Source: Tepidanaerobacteraceae bacterium
Lineage (GTDB): Bacteria > Bacillota > Thermosediminibacteria > Thermosediminibacterales > Tepidanaerobacteraceae
Length of the DNA stretch: 64,000 bases
Direction: 5' to 3'
Assembly: GCA_024655905.1 (NCBI GenBank)
Contig: JANLFP010000001.1
Location: forward strand, 62,001-126,000
Every line of letters starts with the position of its first letter. The first letter of the stretch is position 1. Positions 1 to 7,560 of the stretch are shown one piece after another. The notes below the pieces were generated by a model. The model did no database searches. It saw nothing but the letters and a program-made list of their open reading frames with translations, and had not been told where the DNA came from. A program made the translations under genes and the position numbers.

Positions 1-118
1 CAATGCCGAACTTAGTCGGGGGACTGAGTCAGGGGACGGTTCTTTGACTCATAATTATTCAATGCCGAACTTAGTCAGGGGACTGAGTCAGGGGACGGTT
101 CTTTGACTCATAATTATC
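1..118. repeat. Two tandem 59-bp direct repeats with GGGGACGGTTC core
   Basis: Positions 1-59 and 60-118 are the same 59-bp unit with one substitution (g at 18, a at 77). Each carries GAGTCAGGGGACGGTTC followed by TTTGACTCA, an imperfect inverted repeat. The core recurs at 119-153, 1736-1793, 21892-21923 and 52510-52541. Similar repeats are known from Clostridia genomes; no transposase is in the window. The array may continue past the left edge. Confidence 0.85.
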
Positions 119-153
119 GCAATGAGTCAGGGAACCGTCCCCTGACTCATTGC
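119..153. repeat. GGGGACGGTTC-type palindrome overlapping the permease stop
   Basis: Arms 119-132 and 140-153 are perfect 14-nt complements (GCAATGAGTCAGGG and its reverse complement) around a 7-nt centre. The TGA stop of the leftward permease lies inside the right arm. The hairpin could protect or terminate the permease mRNA, though no T-run follows. Confidence 0.85.
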
Positions 154-1607
154 TGGAATATGCGCAATCTTTCCCCGATTTTGTAGACAGCTGCCAGAAA
201 AAGTATAATCCCCACGGCAATCAGAACCGAAGTCCGCTGTTTTGGAATCATCACGGGCGAGGCCAGAATAACAGCGAGCAGCAAAAATGCAGCCCTGGTG
301 TTTAGCTCCGGCTTTGACATGGCGGATATGACAGTTGCTTTATCCATATGTTCGGCAGATTTGATTTCCCGACCCGGAGCCAATACGTTTTCGGGGTATA
401 TGGCGGCGGTCTCGGGAGCCATTTCCTGATTCCTCACGGCGGAAGGCCTCGCCTGGCGTTTTTTAAGGAAGGCCATAAAGGCTAGCAAAATTATCTCCCA
501 GTTGAAAAACAGCATAAAACCCGCCGCGCTGGTTATGTATTCGTAGACATCTGCCGGGAGAAGATAGGATAAAATCACGGCCACGGCGAGGCCAATACTG
601 CTTGCTCCCAAGGCGTAAACCGGAACGCCGCGGGAGTTTTCCTTTGCAAATATGCTCGGGGCCCATTCCCCTTGCCCCAGGGAAAAAAGCACCCGTGTCA
701 CACTGAACATAGCGGCGTTCATGGTAGTAAGTGCGGCGGTAAGAATGGCAAAATTCAGCATGGTGTCGATGTACGGGAGTTTCACATGTCTGAACATGAT
801 GACAAAAGGACTTGCATCCGCAGGAATAAGGTTCCATGGAGTCAGTGCCAGCAAAATGGCCATGGAAGTCATATAAAGGCCGATTAGAAGAAAAAATATC
901 CCCCGGATGCCCCTGGGTACATTTTTACGCGGGTTTTCAACGCTGCCAGCCGCCATAGCTGCAGCTTCTATACCGCCAAAAGGTATCAGCGACATCAGCA
1001 TTGCCTTTAAAAAACCCCTTATCCCTCCTGCAAAAAACCCCCCTCGAGCGTAGAAGTTTTCAATTCCTATGTCAGTGCTGGAGAATCTGGTCAAAAGCAG
1101 CCATAAGCCTATTAAAACCATAACGGTCAGAGCCCCAACTTTTATTAGGGAGAACCATGCCTCTATGGTTCCGAACTCCTTAGTGCCTTTTAAATTCAGA
1201 TAAACCACCATTACGGAATAGATTAATGCGAACGTCCATAGCGGAACACCCGGGAACCAATACCTGGTAAATATCCCGGAAGCCGCAACCTCGCTTGACA
1301 TCACCAGAACGCCTGCTGTCCAGTATATCCAGCCGCTCATGAAACCAGCAGCCCTTCCAAGATAAGCCTGAGCATATGCCCTGAAAGACCCCGCGTTCGG
1401 ATTCGCAGCGGACATTTCCGCTAGGGCGCAGAACACCCGCCACATTACAAAGGCAGACAGGCCATAATTAAGTATTACCGACGGCCCCGAAAAACGGATG
1501 GCAAGACCGGAAGCGAGAAAAAATCCCGCTCCAATGATGCCGCCGACTCCAATCAATATATACTGACCGAGAGAAAGCTTTTCTCCTATTGCCCCACTTT
1601 TTCGCAA
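147..1607 (-). CDS. APC-superfamily amino acid permease
   Basis: An integral membrane amino acid transporter of the APC family, 486 residues with about 12 hydrophobic segments. The first segment holds the family signature GVGGIIGAGFFLASG, the substrate and ion site region in APC carriers. A charged cytoplasmic stretch lies at about 385-430. The substrate cannot be told from sequence. I place the start at the TTG at 1607, seven bases after AAGGTGG; a TTG at 1613 is in frame but too close to that site. It is a single gene, with no partner enzyme next to it, and its stop lies inside a GGGGACGGTTC palindrome. Confidence 0.88.
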   Translation of the reverse strand: MRKSGAIGEKLSLGQYILIGVGGIIGAGFFLASGLAIRFSGPSVILNYGLSAFVMWRVFCALAEMSAANPNAGSFRAYAQAYLGRAAGFMSGWIYWTAGVLVMSSEVAASGIFTRYWFPGVPLWTFALIYSVMVVYLNLKGTKEFGTIEAWFSLIKVGALTVMVLIGLWLLLTRFSSTDIGIENFYARGGFFAGGIRGFLKAMLMSLIPFGGIEAAAMAAGSVENPRKNVPRGIRGIFFLLIGLYMTSMAILLALTPWNLIPADASPFVIMFRHVKLPYIDTMLNFAILTAALTTMNAAMFSVTRVLFSLGQGEWAPSIFAKENSRGVPVYALGASSIGLAVAVILSYLLPADVYEYITSAAGFMLFFNWEIILLAFMAFLKKRQARPSAVRNQEMAPETAAIYPENVLAPGREIKSAEHMDKATVISAMSKPELNTRAAFLLLAVILASPVMIPKQRTSVLIAVGIILFLAAVYKIGERLRIFQQ

Positions 1608-1735
1608 AACCAAGCCACCTTCAATCGCTATTTTGGTCTTTTTTTATTTTATCCACTATCTTCCGTACCAATTCAGATGGTTCTACCATTCAGCAACCGT
1701 TTAAAGCTTTGGGCGAATGGTTAATGCAAACAAAC

Positions 1736-1793
1736 GAGTCAGGGGACGGTTCCTTGACTCATCTTCATGAGTCAAGGAACCGTCCCCTGACTC
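1736..1793. repeat. Perfect 27-bp palindrome of the GGGGACGGTTC family
   Basis: Arms 1736-1762 and 1767-1793 are perfectly complementary over 27 bp around a 4-nt CTTC loop. The arms begin GAGTCAGGGGACGGTTCC. It starts four bases after the stop of the leftward gene at 1798 and would form a very stable RNA hairpin in either direction. Confidence 0.95.
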
Positions 1794-1797
1794 GGTA

Positions 1798-1980
1798 CTA
1801 ATCTCTGAAAGCCGTATCCAGGTAGAAATCAAGAACTGCCGTTGTCAACAGGAGCGATGTTCCGATTATCGCAAGAATATCGCCGAATATAAGCAAATTC
1901 CTCTTTCTATCCTGCTGCGGGCTTGTGCCCGGGTTTTGCGCACCGCTGCCGTTTTTCTCATCATCAACCACAATAGTCAC
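1798..1980 (-). CDS. Small single-span membrane protein, unknown
   Basis: A 60-residue protein with a polar N-terminal half (about 1-27, rich in D, N, G, Q) and one hydrophobic segment at about 29-50 (LLIFGDILAIIGTSLLLTTA). It probably sits in the membrane with its N terminus outside or inside as one short tail. I do not recognise a family. The GTG start overlaps the TGA of the gene before it (GTGA), and a GGGGGAGG ribosome site lies within that gene, so the two are translationally coupled. Confidence 0.6.
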   Translation of the reverse strand: MTIVVDDEKNGSGAQNPGTSPQQDRKRNLLIFGDILAIIGTSLLLTTAVLDFYLDTAFRD

Positions 1981-2312
1981 TTTTCAATACATCCTCCCCC
2001 TTTTTGCCAGGAGTCCAGCAGATTTTTTATGTCGTCAGGCATGGGGCCTGCCGGTATTGATTGGGACACTTCCAAAACCAGATTTGCAAGATATTTCTTC
2101 ATCTCCGGAGAAAAGCTTTCAGTCAGGCTTTTCACCATCTGCGCGGCATTTTCCGCATTCAATTCTTCGCTTATTCCCGCACCCTGCATGATTTCTTTCA
2201 TTGCATCCGGATTATCCGGGGTCATCCCGAACCTGGCAAATATTTCGCCGAGCTTTTCAGGAGAGTCTGCGGACTTTATGATTTCTTCTTTTAACTCCTC
2301 AAATTTGTTCAT
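1977..2312 (-). CDS. Hypothetical acidic helical protein
   Basis: A 111-residue, mostly acidic and helical soluble protein with no recognised domain. Short repeats of the type GMTPDNPDAMKEIM suggest stacked helices. It has an ATG start behind GGGAGG and is the first gene of a two-gene unit with the small membrane protein at 1798-1980. Its upstream region holds a CATATTATG box at 2346-2354, like the boxes in front of the neighbouring micro-proteins, so it may share their regulation (inference). Confidence 0.65.
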   Translation of the reverse strand: MNKFEELKEEIIKSADSPEKLGEIFARFGMTPDNPDAMKEIMQGAGISEELNAENAAQMVKSLTESFSPEMKKYLANLVLEVSQSIPAGPMPDDIKNLLDSWQKGGGCIEK

Positions 2313-2345
2313 AAATTAAAACCTCCCAAAAATTATTCACTTCTA

Positions 2346-2354
2346 CATAATATG
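2346..2354 (-). promoter_or_regulatory. CATATTATG box upstream of the 111-residue protein
   Basis: Read on the minus strand this is GCATATTATG, one base from the GCATATTATA boxes at 2488, 3973 and 4446. It lies about 33 bases before the start at 2312. It resembles a sigma-K -10 element (CATANNNTA, 8 of 9). No clear -35 is visible, so the call is tentative. Confidence 0.35.
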
Positions 2355-2468
2355 CGGGCAACGGGAAAAGTTGCTCCATCGCCACATCTTCTTTGATAAT
2401 AAAATATTCGGGAGTAGACATTTTAGTGAATGCGTTATCTATTAAAACGGCAAAAAAGTTTTACAGTG

Positions 2469-2496
2469 TCACCAAAAATAAAAATTGCATATTATA
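2469..2496 (+). promoter_or_regulatory. Putative sporulation-type promoter P1
   Basis: CATATTATA at 2488-2496 fits the sigma-K -10 pattern CATANNNTA. The sequence from here to the start codon at 2545 is closely related to the same stretch before the gene at 4500, sharing TGCATATTATATAGCAG and AATGAAAGGAGGAGCT. At the -35 position (AC, 17 bases upstream, in P3) this copy has TC. Confidence 0.5.
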
Positions 2497-2544
2497 TAGC
2501 AGGGCTAAACGCAGGGCCTTAAAAAATGAAAGGAGGAGCTGGGC

Positions 2545-2649
2545 ATGACCCAAACAGTATTCTGGATCTGGCTTATAATCTTCCTAATCATACTGATCCC
2601 TATAGTTATCATCTTCTTCCCGCTGCTGGGCAAAGCCGAAAAAGCCTGA
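2545..2649 (+). CDS. 34-residue hydrophobic membrane micro-protein, copy 1
   Basis: A very short protein that is one long hydrophobic helix: it begins MTQTVFWIWLIIF and ends FFPLLGKAEKA. The first 29 residues are the same as those of the second copy at 4500-4595. An AAAGGAGGAGCT ribosome site stands 4-14 bases before the ATG, and a 15-bp terminator follows at once, so this is a real monocistronic gene. Nucleotide differences between the copies are mostly silent, which argues for selection on the protein. I do not recognise a family; a role in the spore envelope or in membrane anchoring is only an inference from the promoter. Confidence 0.75.
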   Translation: MTQTVFWIWLIIFLIILIPIVIIFFPLLGKAEKA

Positions 2650-2659
2650 TAAAATCTAA

Positions 2660-2700
2660 AATTAGAGGGCTCCGTAAATCCGGAGCCCTCTAATTTTTTA
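2660..2700. terminator. Bidirectional intrinsic terminator
   Basis: A perfect 15-bp stem (2660-2674 with 2681-2695) around a 6-nt loop, followed by a T-rich tail to 2699. It lies between the convergent micro-protein gene (ends 2649) and protease gene (ends 2717) and can serve both. Confidence 0.9.
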
Positions 2701-2716
2701 TTGATTTAATTGAGTT

Positions 2717-3907
2717 TTAAAGCTGACAGTTTTCAATATTTTTCCTGGCATTCTTTATGGTTGCCGCAGCTCTTGACACGTTCACAAGGCCCGCTCCCTG
2801 TTTATTTTTGGGAAGCCCTATATCAATTGCGCTGGCAGTCAGCACTTCCTTCACTTTTGCCGGACTCATGCTGGACTTCGCCAGAATCAAAGCGCAAGCC
2901 GCAGTAACGTGAGGAGAGGCCATGGAAGTCCCGCTCATGGATTTGTAGCCTCCATCCTTATAAGTTGAAGGAATGCTTGCCCCCGGGGCTATGACATCAA
3001 CTTCTGGGCCCCCGCTTGAAAACCATGCAGCCTTGTTGGCCGAATTTGAAGCCGCAACTGCTATTACTTCGGGATATTTGGCGGGGTACATCACCGAGTC
3101 GTCACCGCCGGAATTACCGGCAGCGGCTACCAGAACAATGTTTTGCCTGTATGCCTCCTTTATAGCTCTTTCCAGAGCCATGCTGTTTTTGGTAAACCCG
3201 AAGCTCATATTTACAACCTGGACCTTTTTCTCTATACACCACCCCAGCGCATCTATCACATTGGATATGTTGCCTCTGCCGCTCTTGTCAAATGCCTTTA
3301 CGGGATACAAATCAACTCTGGGAGCAACGCCGACAACCCCTATATCATTGTCCAGTGCCGCGATGGTCCCTGCTACATGGCTTCCATGCCCGTTGTCATC
3401 GATAATATTTTTGCAGTCAAGTACGCCGCCTACTTCTTTTACATTATCCTTTAAATCAGGATGATTGATATCCACACCGGTGTCTATTATACCGACCCTG
3501 ACCCCTTCCCCCCTTATATCTTTCCAGACATGGGGAGCTCCTATCTTCTGGACACCCCACGGTATCTCCTGATTTGTTTTTTTGACATCCATGGTCAGGA
3601 AAGGAACCACCTGCACCTCTCCTTGCAGATCGTCCTCTATGAAATCTATGGTGGGGTCCATTGCGAGGCTTTTTATGGATGCATCTCCTTCGTCAACTTC
3701 GCACAGACAGGCATTGGCCAGCGGAAGGGACCTTTTTATTCTGATACCGTATGTTTCTATAACTTCCTGACCCTTTCTCAGGGTCAAACCCTGCTTGAAT
3801 CCCACTATTTTATATTTTACGCGCTTCGCATATCCATGCATCAGTTGAGCCCCCACTGCACCCAACAACAGGTTGAGGCAGTAGGAAGCCATCAATAATG
3901 GCAGCAT
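2717..3907 (-). CDS. Subtilisin-like serine protease (peptidase S8)
   Basis: A 396-residue S8 protease. The catalytic triad is visible: Asp about 142 in GIIDTGVD, His about 174 in NGHGSHVAG and Ser about 328 in GTSMASPH, with the oxyanion Asn in AAAGNSGG. A hydrophobic N-terminal segment (about 1-26) can act as signal or anchor, followed by an inhibitor-like propeptide (about 30-100) before the catalytic domain. I choose the ATG at 3907, nine bases after GGAGGGGG; the longer frame from the TTG at 3949 would translate through that ribosome site. It is divergent from the coiled-coil gene at 4014 and lies between the two micro-protein copies, so it may process a protein of this cluster (inference). 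Confidence 0.9.
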   Translation of the reverse strand: MLPLLMASYCLNLLLGAVGAQLMHGYAKRVKYKIVGFKQGLTLRKGQEVIETYGIRIKRSLPLANACLCEVDEGDASIKSLAMDPTIDFIEDDLQGEVQVVPFLTMDVKKTNQEIPWGVQKIGAPHVWKDIRGEGVRVGIIDTGVDINHPDLKDNVKEVGGVLDCKNIIDDNGHGSHVAGTIAALDNDIGVVGVAPRVDLYPVKAFDKSGRGNISNVIDALGWCIEKKVQVVNMSFGFTKNSMALERAIKEAYRQNIVLVAAAGNSGGDDSVMYPAKYPEVIAVAASNSANKAAWFSSGGPEVDVIAPGASIPSTYKDGGYKSMSGTSMASPHVTAACALILAKSSMSPAKVKEVLTASAIDIGLPKNKQGAGLVNVSRAAATIKNARKNIENCQL

Positions 3908-3953
3908 TTTCTTGCCCCCTCCTTTATTTTCTGATAATAACATATTCAAAGGG

Positions 3954-3981
3954 GCAAGATTTGGTGATATTGCATATTATA
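3954..3981 (+). promoter_or_regulatory. Putative sporulation-type promoter P2
   Basis: TGCATATTATA at 3971-3981 matches the -10 boxes of P1 and P3 and lies 33 bases before the coiled-coil gene at 4014. The -35 region is not clear. On the other strand the same bases read TGTATAATATGC, with a TATAAT that could serve the divergent protease. Confidence 0.45.
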
Positions 3982-4013
3982 CATTAGGTCAAAAATGAGG
4001 AAGGAGGTATTCT

Positions 4014-4421
4014 ATGACAAAAGAGGAACTGGAAAAGGCCCTCAAGGAGGTCGAAGAGCAGAGGAATCAATTGAGGGAAGAATTAAATAAATACGAAAAT
4101 CCCGACGAAAGCAACGTAGTCACCATGGCGGCTTCGGCAAAAAAAGCCCTGCAAAATGCTATCAGCTCGGGCAGCCTTAAAAACATACTGGAGAAAGTCT
4201 CCGGCTCCATAGATTTTATGAAAACTGCAGTAACCAGCTTTACGCAAATAGTAGATAAAGCCCAGCAAAAATTGGAAGGCAAAGTCGAGGAAATAACCAT
4301 TCAGGGCGGCATGAAGGTTATGAGCGATATGTGGGTGCCTATGGTACTAGGCCTCATACAGACTCAGGAATTCCAGCACATTATGGCAAATATGCTGGTC
4401 AAAATAATAAAAGATTCTTAG
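4014..4421 (+). CDS. Hypothetical coiled-coil protein
   Basis: A 135-residue protein, not recognised. Residues about 1-30 are heptad-like and highly charged (EELEKALKEVEEQRNQLREEL), so a coiled coil is likely; about 40-110 is amphipathic helix, and the end (VPMVLGLIQTQEFQHIMANM) is hydrophobic. There is no signal peptide. An AGGAAGGAGG ribosome site precedes the ATG. It is followed, five bases after its stop, by the P3 promoter of the second micro-protein, and shares the GCATATTATA promoter box with that gene, so co-expression is likely. Confidence 0.7.
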   Translation: MTKEELEKALKEVEEQRNQLREELNKYENPDESNVVTMAASAKKALQNAISSGSLKNILEKVSGSIDFMKTAVTSFTQIVDKAQQKLEGKVEEITIQGGMKVMSDMWVPMVLGLIQTQEFQHIMANMLVKIIKDS

Positions 4422-4426
4422 CGGTG

Positions 4427-4454
4427 ACACCGAAATTCAAAAATGCATATTATA
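4427..4454 (+). promoter_or_regulatory. Putative sporulation-type promoter P3
   Basis: AC at 4427-4428, a 17-base spacer, then CATATTATA at 4446-4454. This fits the sigma-K pattern AC-N17-CATANNNTA fully. It starts just after the coiled-coil gene and drives the micro-protein at 4500. Assignment to a mother-cell sigma factor is inference from motif alone. Confidence 0.55.
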
Positions 4455-4499
4455 TAGCAGAGCAGTCAAAAGCTCTTAAAATGAAAGGAGGAGCTCGAT

Positions 4500-4595
4500 A
4501 TGACTCAAACAGTATTCTGGATATGGCTCATAATCTTTCTTATTATCCTGATTCCCATAGTAATTATATTCTTCCCGCTTCTTGGAACAAAGTAA
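4500..4595 (+). CDS. 31-residue hydrophobic membrane micro-protein, copy 2
   Basis: Starts MTQTVFWIWLIIF and ends FFPLLGTK; residues 1-29 equal those of the copy at 2545-2649 and only the tail differs. The ribosome site AAAGGAGGAGCT and the -10 region are also conserved between copies. A terminator follows at 4672-4697. One membrane helix is predicted with almost no soluble part. Function unknown; the duplication around a protease and a coiled-coil protein suggests one functional unit (inference). Confidence 0.75.
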   Translation: MTQTVFWIWLIIFLIILIPIVIIFFPLLGTK

Positions 4596-4671
4596 GATTT
4601 TATTTCGGATGGATTCGCGCGATGTGCGGGTTTGTCCGAATCATAAAATGCAATAATGTACAGAAATTCAT

Positions 4672-4697
4672 TCCGGCATTTTTGCCGGATTTTTTTA
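4672..4697 (+). terminator. Intrinsic terminator
   Basis: CCGGC at 4673-4677 pairs with GCCGG at 4684-4688 (extended by a T-A pair), followed by TTTTTTT. It ends the micro-protein transcript. Confidence 0.85.
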
Positions 4698-4767
4698 TTC
4701 CCCGCTGTCCCATCAAGGTTAAAATTAACATTACGCAGCAAGTGCATTGTGATTTCTCCTTTTTAAA

Positions 4768-4796
4768 TTGATGAAACCGGTTATTTGATATATAAT
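4768..4796 (+). promoter_or_regulatory. Sigma-A promoter of the pseudouridine synthase gene
   Basis: TTGATG at 4768-4773, 17-base spacer, TATAAT at 4791-4796. It lies about 90 bases before the rsuA-type gene and after the previous terminator. Confidence 0.75.
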
Positions 4797-4888
4797 CGTG
4801 TTATAAGTTTACTCAATGCTTTCTTTAAAAAGCCATGGACCAACGAATATTTTCATTTTGAAATTTGCATGCGATGGGAGGGGCTTTA

Positions 4889-5641
4889 TTGGAAAAACAA
4901 AAGAACGAACGCCTGGACAAGATTTTAAGCATGAGCGGCTTCGGTACCCGAAAAGATGTAAAGAAGCTGATAAGGCATGGGGCCGTTACGGTTAACGGTC
5001 AAACGGTAAACGACGCCGGAAAAAGAGTTCAGCCCTTAACGGATGATATACGCGTATTTAAAGAAAAACTGGATTTCAAAGAGAATATATATATAATGTT
5101 GAACAAACCAGCCGGGGTTATTTCTTCCACCAAGGACGAGGAAGAAACCACCATAATCGATCTTTTGGAAGGAGAATATTCCCACAGGAATCTTTTTCCG
5201 GTGGGAAGATTGGACAGGGATGCAGAAGGCCTTATTCTCCTCACCGACGACGGCCAGTTATCCCATCGCCTACTCTCGCCGAAAAACAAAATCGAAAAAG
5301 TTTATTATGTGGAAGTCGCTGGCGAATTAAATGAAGACGATGTGACAGCCTTCGCCGGTGGCATACAACTGGAAGATTTCATTGCATTGCCGTCCAAGCT
5401 GGAAATACTGGAATCCGGCAAAACTTCAAAAGCACTGGTCAAGATACATGAAGGAAAATTTCACCAGGTAAAGCGCATGATGAAAGCCCGCAACAAGGAG
5501 GTGACATATCTTAAGCGAATTTCCGTAGGACCCCTGAAACTGGATGAAAGCCTTGAACCGGGGAATTGGCGGGAACTAACGGATTCGGAAATCGAGGAGC
5601 TGCAAAACATTATTTCAGATTCAAAAAAAGAGATGCCATAA
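4889..5641 (+). CDS. rsuA: RsuA-type ribosomal small subunit pseudouridine synthase
   Basis: Makes pseudouridine in rRNA; the RsuA branch acts on 16S rRNA (U516 in E. coli). About 250 residues: an S4 RNA-binding domain (about 1-55, RLDKILSMSGFGTRKDV), then the catalytic domain with the active Asp in GRLDRDAEGLILLTDDG, and the family motif KFHQVKRMM near the C terminus. A TQ-less LPSKLEIL stretch after GGIQL matches RsuA better than RluB. I choose the TTG at 4889, five bases after GGGAGGGG, over in-frame starts further up. Followed by ychF with a 42-base gap, so perhaps one transcript. Confidence 0.85.
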   Translation: MEKQKNERLDKILSMSGFGTRKDVKKLIRHGAVTVNGQTVNDAGKRVQPLTDDIRVFKEKLDFKENIYIMLNKPAGVISSTKDEEETTIIDLLEGEYSHRNLFPVGRLDRDAEGLILLTDDGQLSHRLLSPKNKIEKVYYVEVAGELNEDDVTAFAGGIQLEDFIALPSKLEILESGKTSKALVKIHEGKFHQVKRMMKARNKEVTYLKRISVGPLKLDESLEPGNWRELTDSEIEELQNIISDSKKEMP

Positions 5642-5683
5642 TGAAACAACTGAAATATTTCACTTTTGAAGGGAAGATAAAAA

Positions 5684-6778
5684 ATGCGGATAGGAATTGT
5701 GGGGCTTCCCAATGTGGGCAAAAGCACGCTGTTTAATGCTATAACAAAAGCCGGTGCCGAATGTGCCAACTATCCATTCTGCACAATCGAACCAAATGTG
5801 GGAGTCGTGGCGGTGCCTGATGAAAGGCTGGACAGGCTGGCGCAGATGGAGCGCCCCCAGAAGGTAACTCCTGCCACTATAGAATTCGTGGATATAGCCG
5901 GTCTTGTCAAAGGAGCCAGCCGCGGCGAAGGCTTGGGCAACAAGTTTCTTTCGCACATCCGGGAAGTGGATGCCATTGCCCACGTGGTCCGATGTTTCGA
6001 GGATGCCAATGTGGTCCATGTGGAAGGCGGCATTGATCCCATTAGAGATATTGAAACCATTAACCTGGAACTTATTTTCTCCGATTTAGAGGTGTTGGAG
6101 AGGCGCATTGACAGAGTGAAAAAACAGACAAAGTCCGGAGAAAAACAGTATCTGCAGGAGCTTGCGGTGCTGGAGCGTCTGAAGGAAGGCCTGGAACACA
6201 ACAAACCGGCCAGGGCTCAGGAATTCTCCGAAGAAGAGCGGGAAATAGCAAAACAGATTTTTATGCTTACTTCCAAGCCTGTAATATATGTCGCCAACAT
6301 TTCTGAAAATGATTTAATCTCCGGCAAGGAGAATGACAATGTCGGAAAAGTAAGGGAATATGCGTCTTGCGAAGGTTCCGAAGTGATTCCGATATGTGCC
6401 AGGCTGGAGGCCGAACTGGCGGAACTTCCCGAAGACGAGAAAAAGGAATTGCTTTCCGAATACGGCCTTGAAGAACCGGGGCTGAACAGACTTATCAAAG
6501 CAGGCTATAGGCTGTTGGGACTCATTACGTTTCTCACGGCGGGCCCCAAGGAGGTCCGGGCATGGACAATAAAACAGGGGACAAAAGCCCCTCAGGCAGC
6601 AGGAAAAATTCACAGCGACTTTGAACGGGGATTTATCCGGGCCGAAGTTGTAGCCTACGATGATTTAATAGCCTGCGGCAGTCAGCAGGCAGTCCGCGAA
6701 AAAGGCCTGCTGAGATCCGAAGGCAAAGATTATGTGATGAAAGACGGAGACGTCGTTGTGTTCAGATTCAATGTTTGA
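5684..6778 (+). CDS. ychF: Ribosome-associated P-loop NTPase YchF
   Basis: An OBG-family NTPase that prefers ATP and binds ribosomes. 364 residues, the normal size. The Walker A motif GLPNVGKST is at the N terminus; the G3 region reads VDIAGLVKGAS, with Leu-rich context typical of YchF; the NISEND stretch stands in place of the GTP-specific NKxD, as expected for an ATP-preferring member. A C-terminal TGS domain (about 280-364) ends in DYVMKDGDVVVFRFNV. GGGAAG precedes the ATG. Its last 49 bases overlap the convergent hydrogenase-protease gene. Confidence 0.96.
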   Translation: MRIGIVGLPNVGKSTLFNAITKAGAECANYPFCTIEPNVGVVAVPDERLDRLAQMERPQKVTPATIEFVDIAGLVKGASRGEGLGNKFLSHIREVDAIAHVVRCFEDANVVHVEGGIDPIRDIETINLELIFSDLEVLERRIDRVKKQTKSGEKQYLQELAVLERLKEGLEHNKPARAQEFSEEEREIAKQIFMLTSKPVIYVANISENDLISGKENDNVGKVREYASCEGSEVIPICARLEAELAELPEDEKKELLSEYGLEEPGLNRLIKAGYRLLGLITFLTAGPKEVRAWTIKQGTKAPQAAGKIHSDFERGFIRAEVVAYDDLIACGSQQAVREKGLLRSEGKDYVMKDGDVVVFRFNV

Positions 6779-7278
6779 TTTATTAATCTTGGAATGACCC
6801 TTGCCACCGAAGGCGACAATCCTATTCCCGGGCATATTTTTTCGGGTTCAACTCCGAGAATAAATCCACTGGGTTTTTTGCCGATGAGATATGCCATTTT
6901 CAGTGCCGCGAGAGGACCCCGTTCATGCAGGGAAAGGCCCGTGTTTTCATTGCATGCCATGATTTTTCCAAAAGGGATTCTGTAAAGTGTAGCCGGGGCT
7001 TTCCCGAAGACCATGGCATCCAATATTATAACATAGCCGTACCTTAGCAGTGTATCAAATACAATATCCATGTCCGTCCCCGCTTCTATAGCGATTATTG
7101 ATTCGCTGTTCGGTTTCGGGATGATGGTTCCGACATGTGAATATTTTGTTTCATACCCGCAGACATGCGGTCCCGAGATGGCTCCGGCAATTTGCCTCAC
7201 TGCCATTACACCGATGCCATCATCGCCCATAAGTACATTTCCAGCGCCAACGATGGCGGTTTTGAATGAATCCTGCAA
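6730..7278 (-). CDS. Hydrogenase maturation protease-like protein (M52 family)
   Basis: Members cut the C-terminal tail of the large subunit of [NiFe] hydrogenases after nickel insertion. This 182-residue protein has the family N-terminal signature GAGNVLMGDDGIG, the second metal-ligand region VIILDAM and the C-terminal PEKICPGIGLSPSV. The third ligand His is probably in LSLHERGP. The start is a TTG at 7278, with GGGAG about ten bases upstream; an in-frame stop excludes a longer form. No hydrogenase structural gene is in the window, so the target is unknown. The 3' end overlaps ychF tail to tail by 49 bp. Confidence 0.8.
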   Translation of the reverse strand: MQDSFKTAIVGAGNVLMGDDGIGVMAVRQIAGAISGPHVCGYETKYSHVGTIIPKPNSESIIAIEAGTDMDIVFDTLLRYGYVIILDAMVFGKAPATLYRIPFGKIMACNENTGLSLHERGPLAALKMAYLIGKKPSGFILGVEPEKICPGIGLSPSVARVIPRLINQTLNLNTTTSPSFIT

Positions 7279-7356
7279 AGCATTGCACTCCCTGTTTCAT
7301 AAAATCTTAAATCAGAGCAACAGTGTCGCCGAATTTCACCGACCCTGCGCTCCAAC

Positions 7357-7393
7357 AAAAAAAAGCGGCTGGATAACTTCCAACCGTTTTTAT
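7357..7393 (-). terminator. Intrinsic terminator of the tryptophan operon
   Basis: On the minus strand CGGTTGG pairs with CCAGCCG (one G-T pair) around a 7-nt loop and is followed by an eight-base T run. It lies about 45 bases after the micro-subunit gene. Confidence 0.75.
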
Positions 7394-7437
7394 TATTATC
7401 AACAATCCTGGTTTCAATTCATAGATTATGCCATATT

Positions 7438-7560
7438 CTATTTCAATTGTTCCTTTTTAAGTGCAATAGAGATAAAAGTCGCGAGGCCTCCGTAAAGCAG
7501 CACCAGTCCGAAGATTAGCATAACAACGGCTCCGGGTTCCATTCCTGTGTAGTTCATCAT
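7438..7560 (-). CDS. Small subunit of NSS transporter (MetS/MaAIMP type)
   Basis: A 40-residue protein, MMNYTGMEPGAVVMLIFGL at the start, with a single membrane helix (about 11-34) and a GxxLLYGGLA core. It matches the short companion subunit of NSS-family amino acid importers described for methionine/alanine uptake (MetS). Its ATG overlaps the transporter stop (ATGA), so it is translationally coupled. It closes the tnaA-transporter operon and is followed by a terminator. Confidence 0.85.
   Translation of the reverse strand: MMNYTGMEPGAVVMLIFGLVLLYGGLATFISIALKKEQLK

Noticed and set aside
4331-4771. 146-codon frame across the second micro-protein
   Set aside because: It runs through a gene end, a promoter and a terminator; the 31-codon gene inside it has the ribosome site and conservation.
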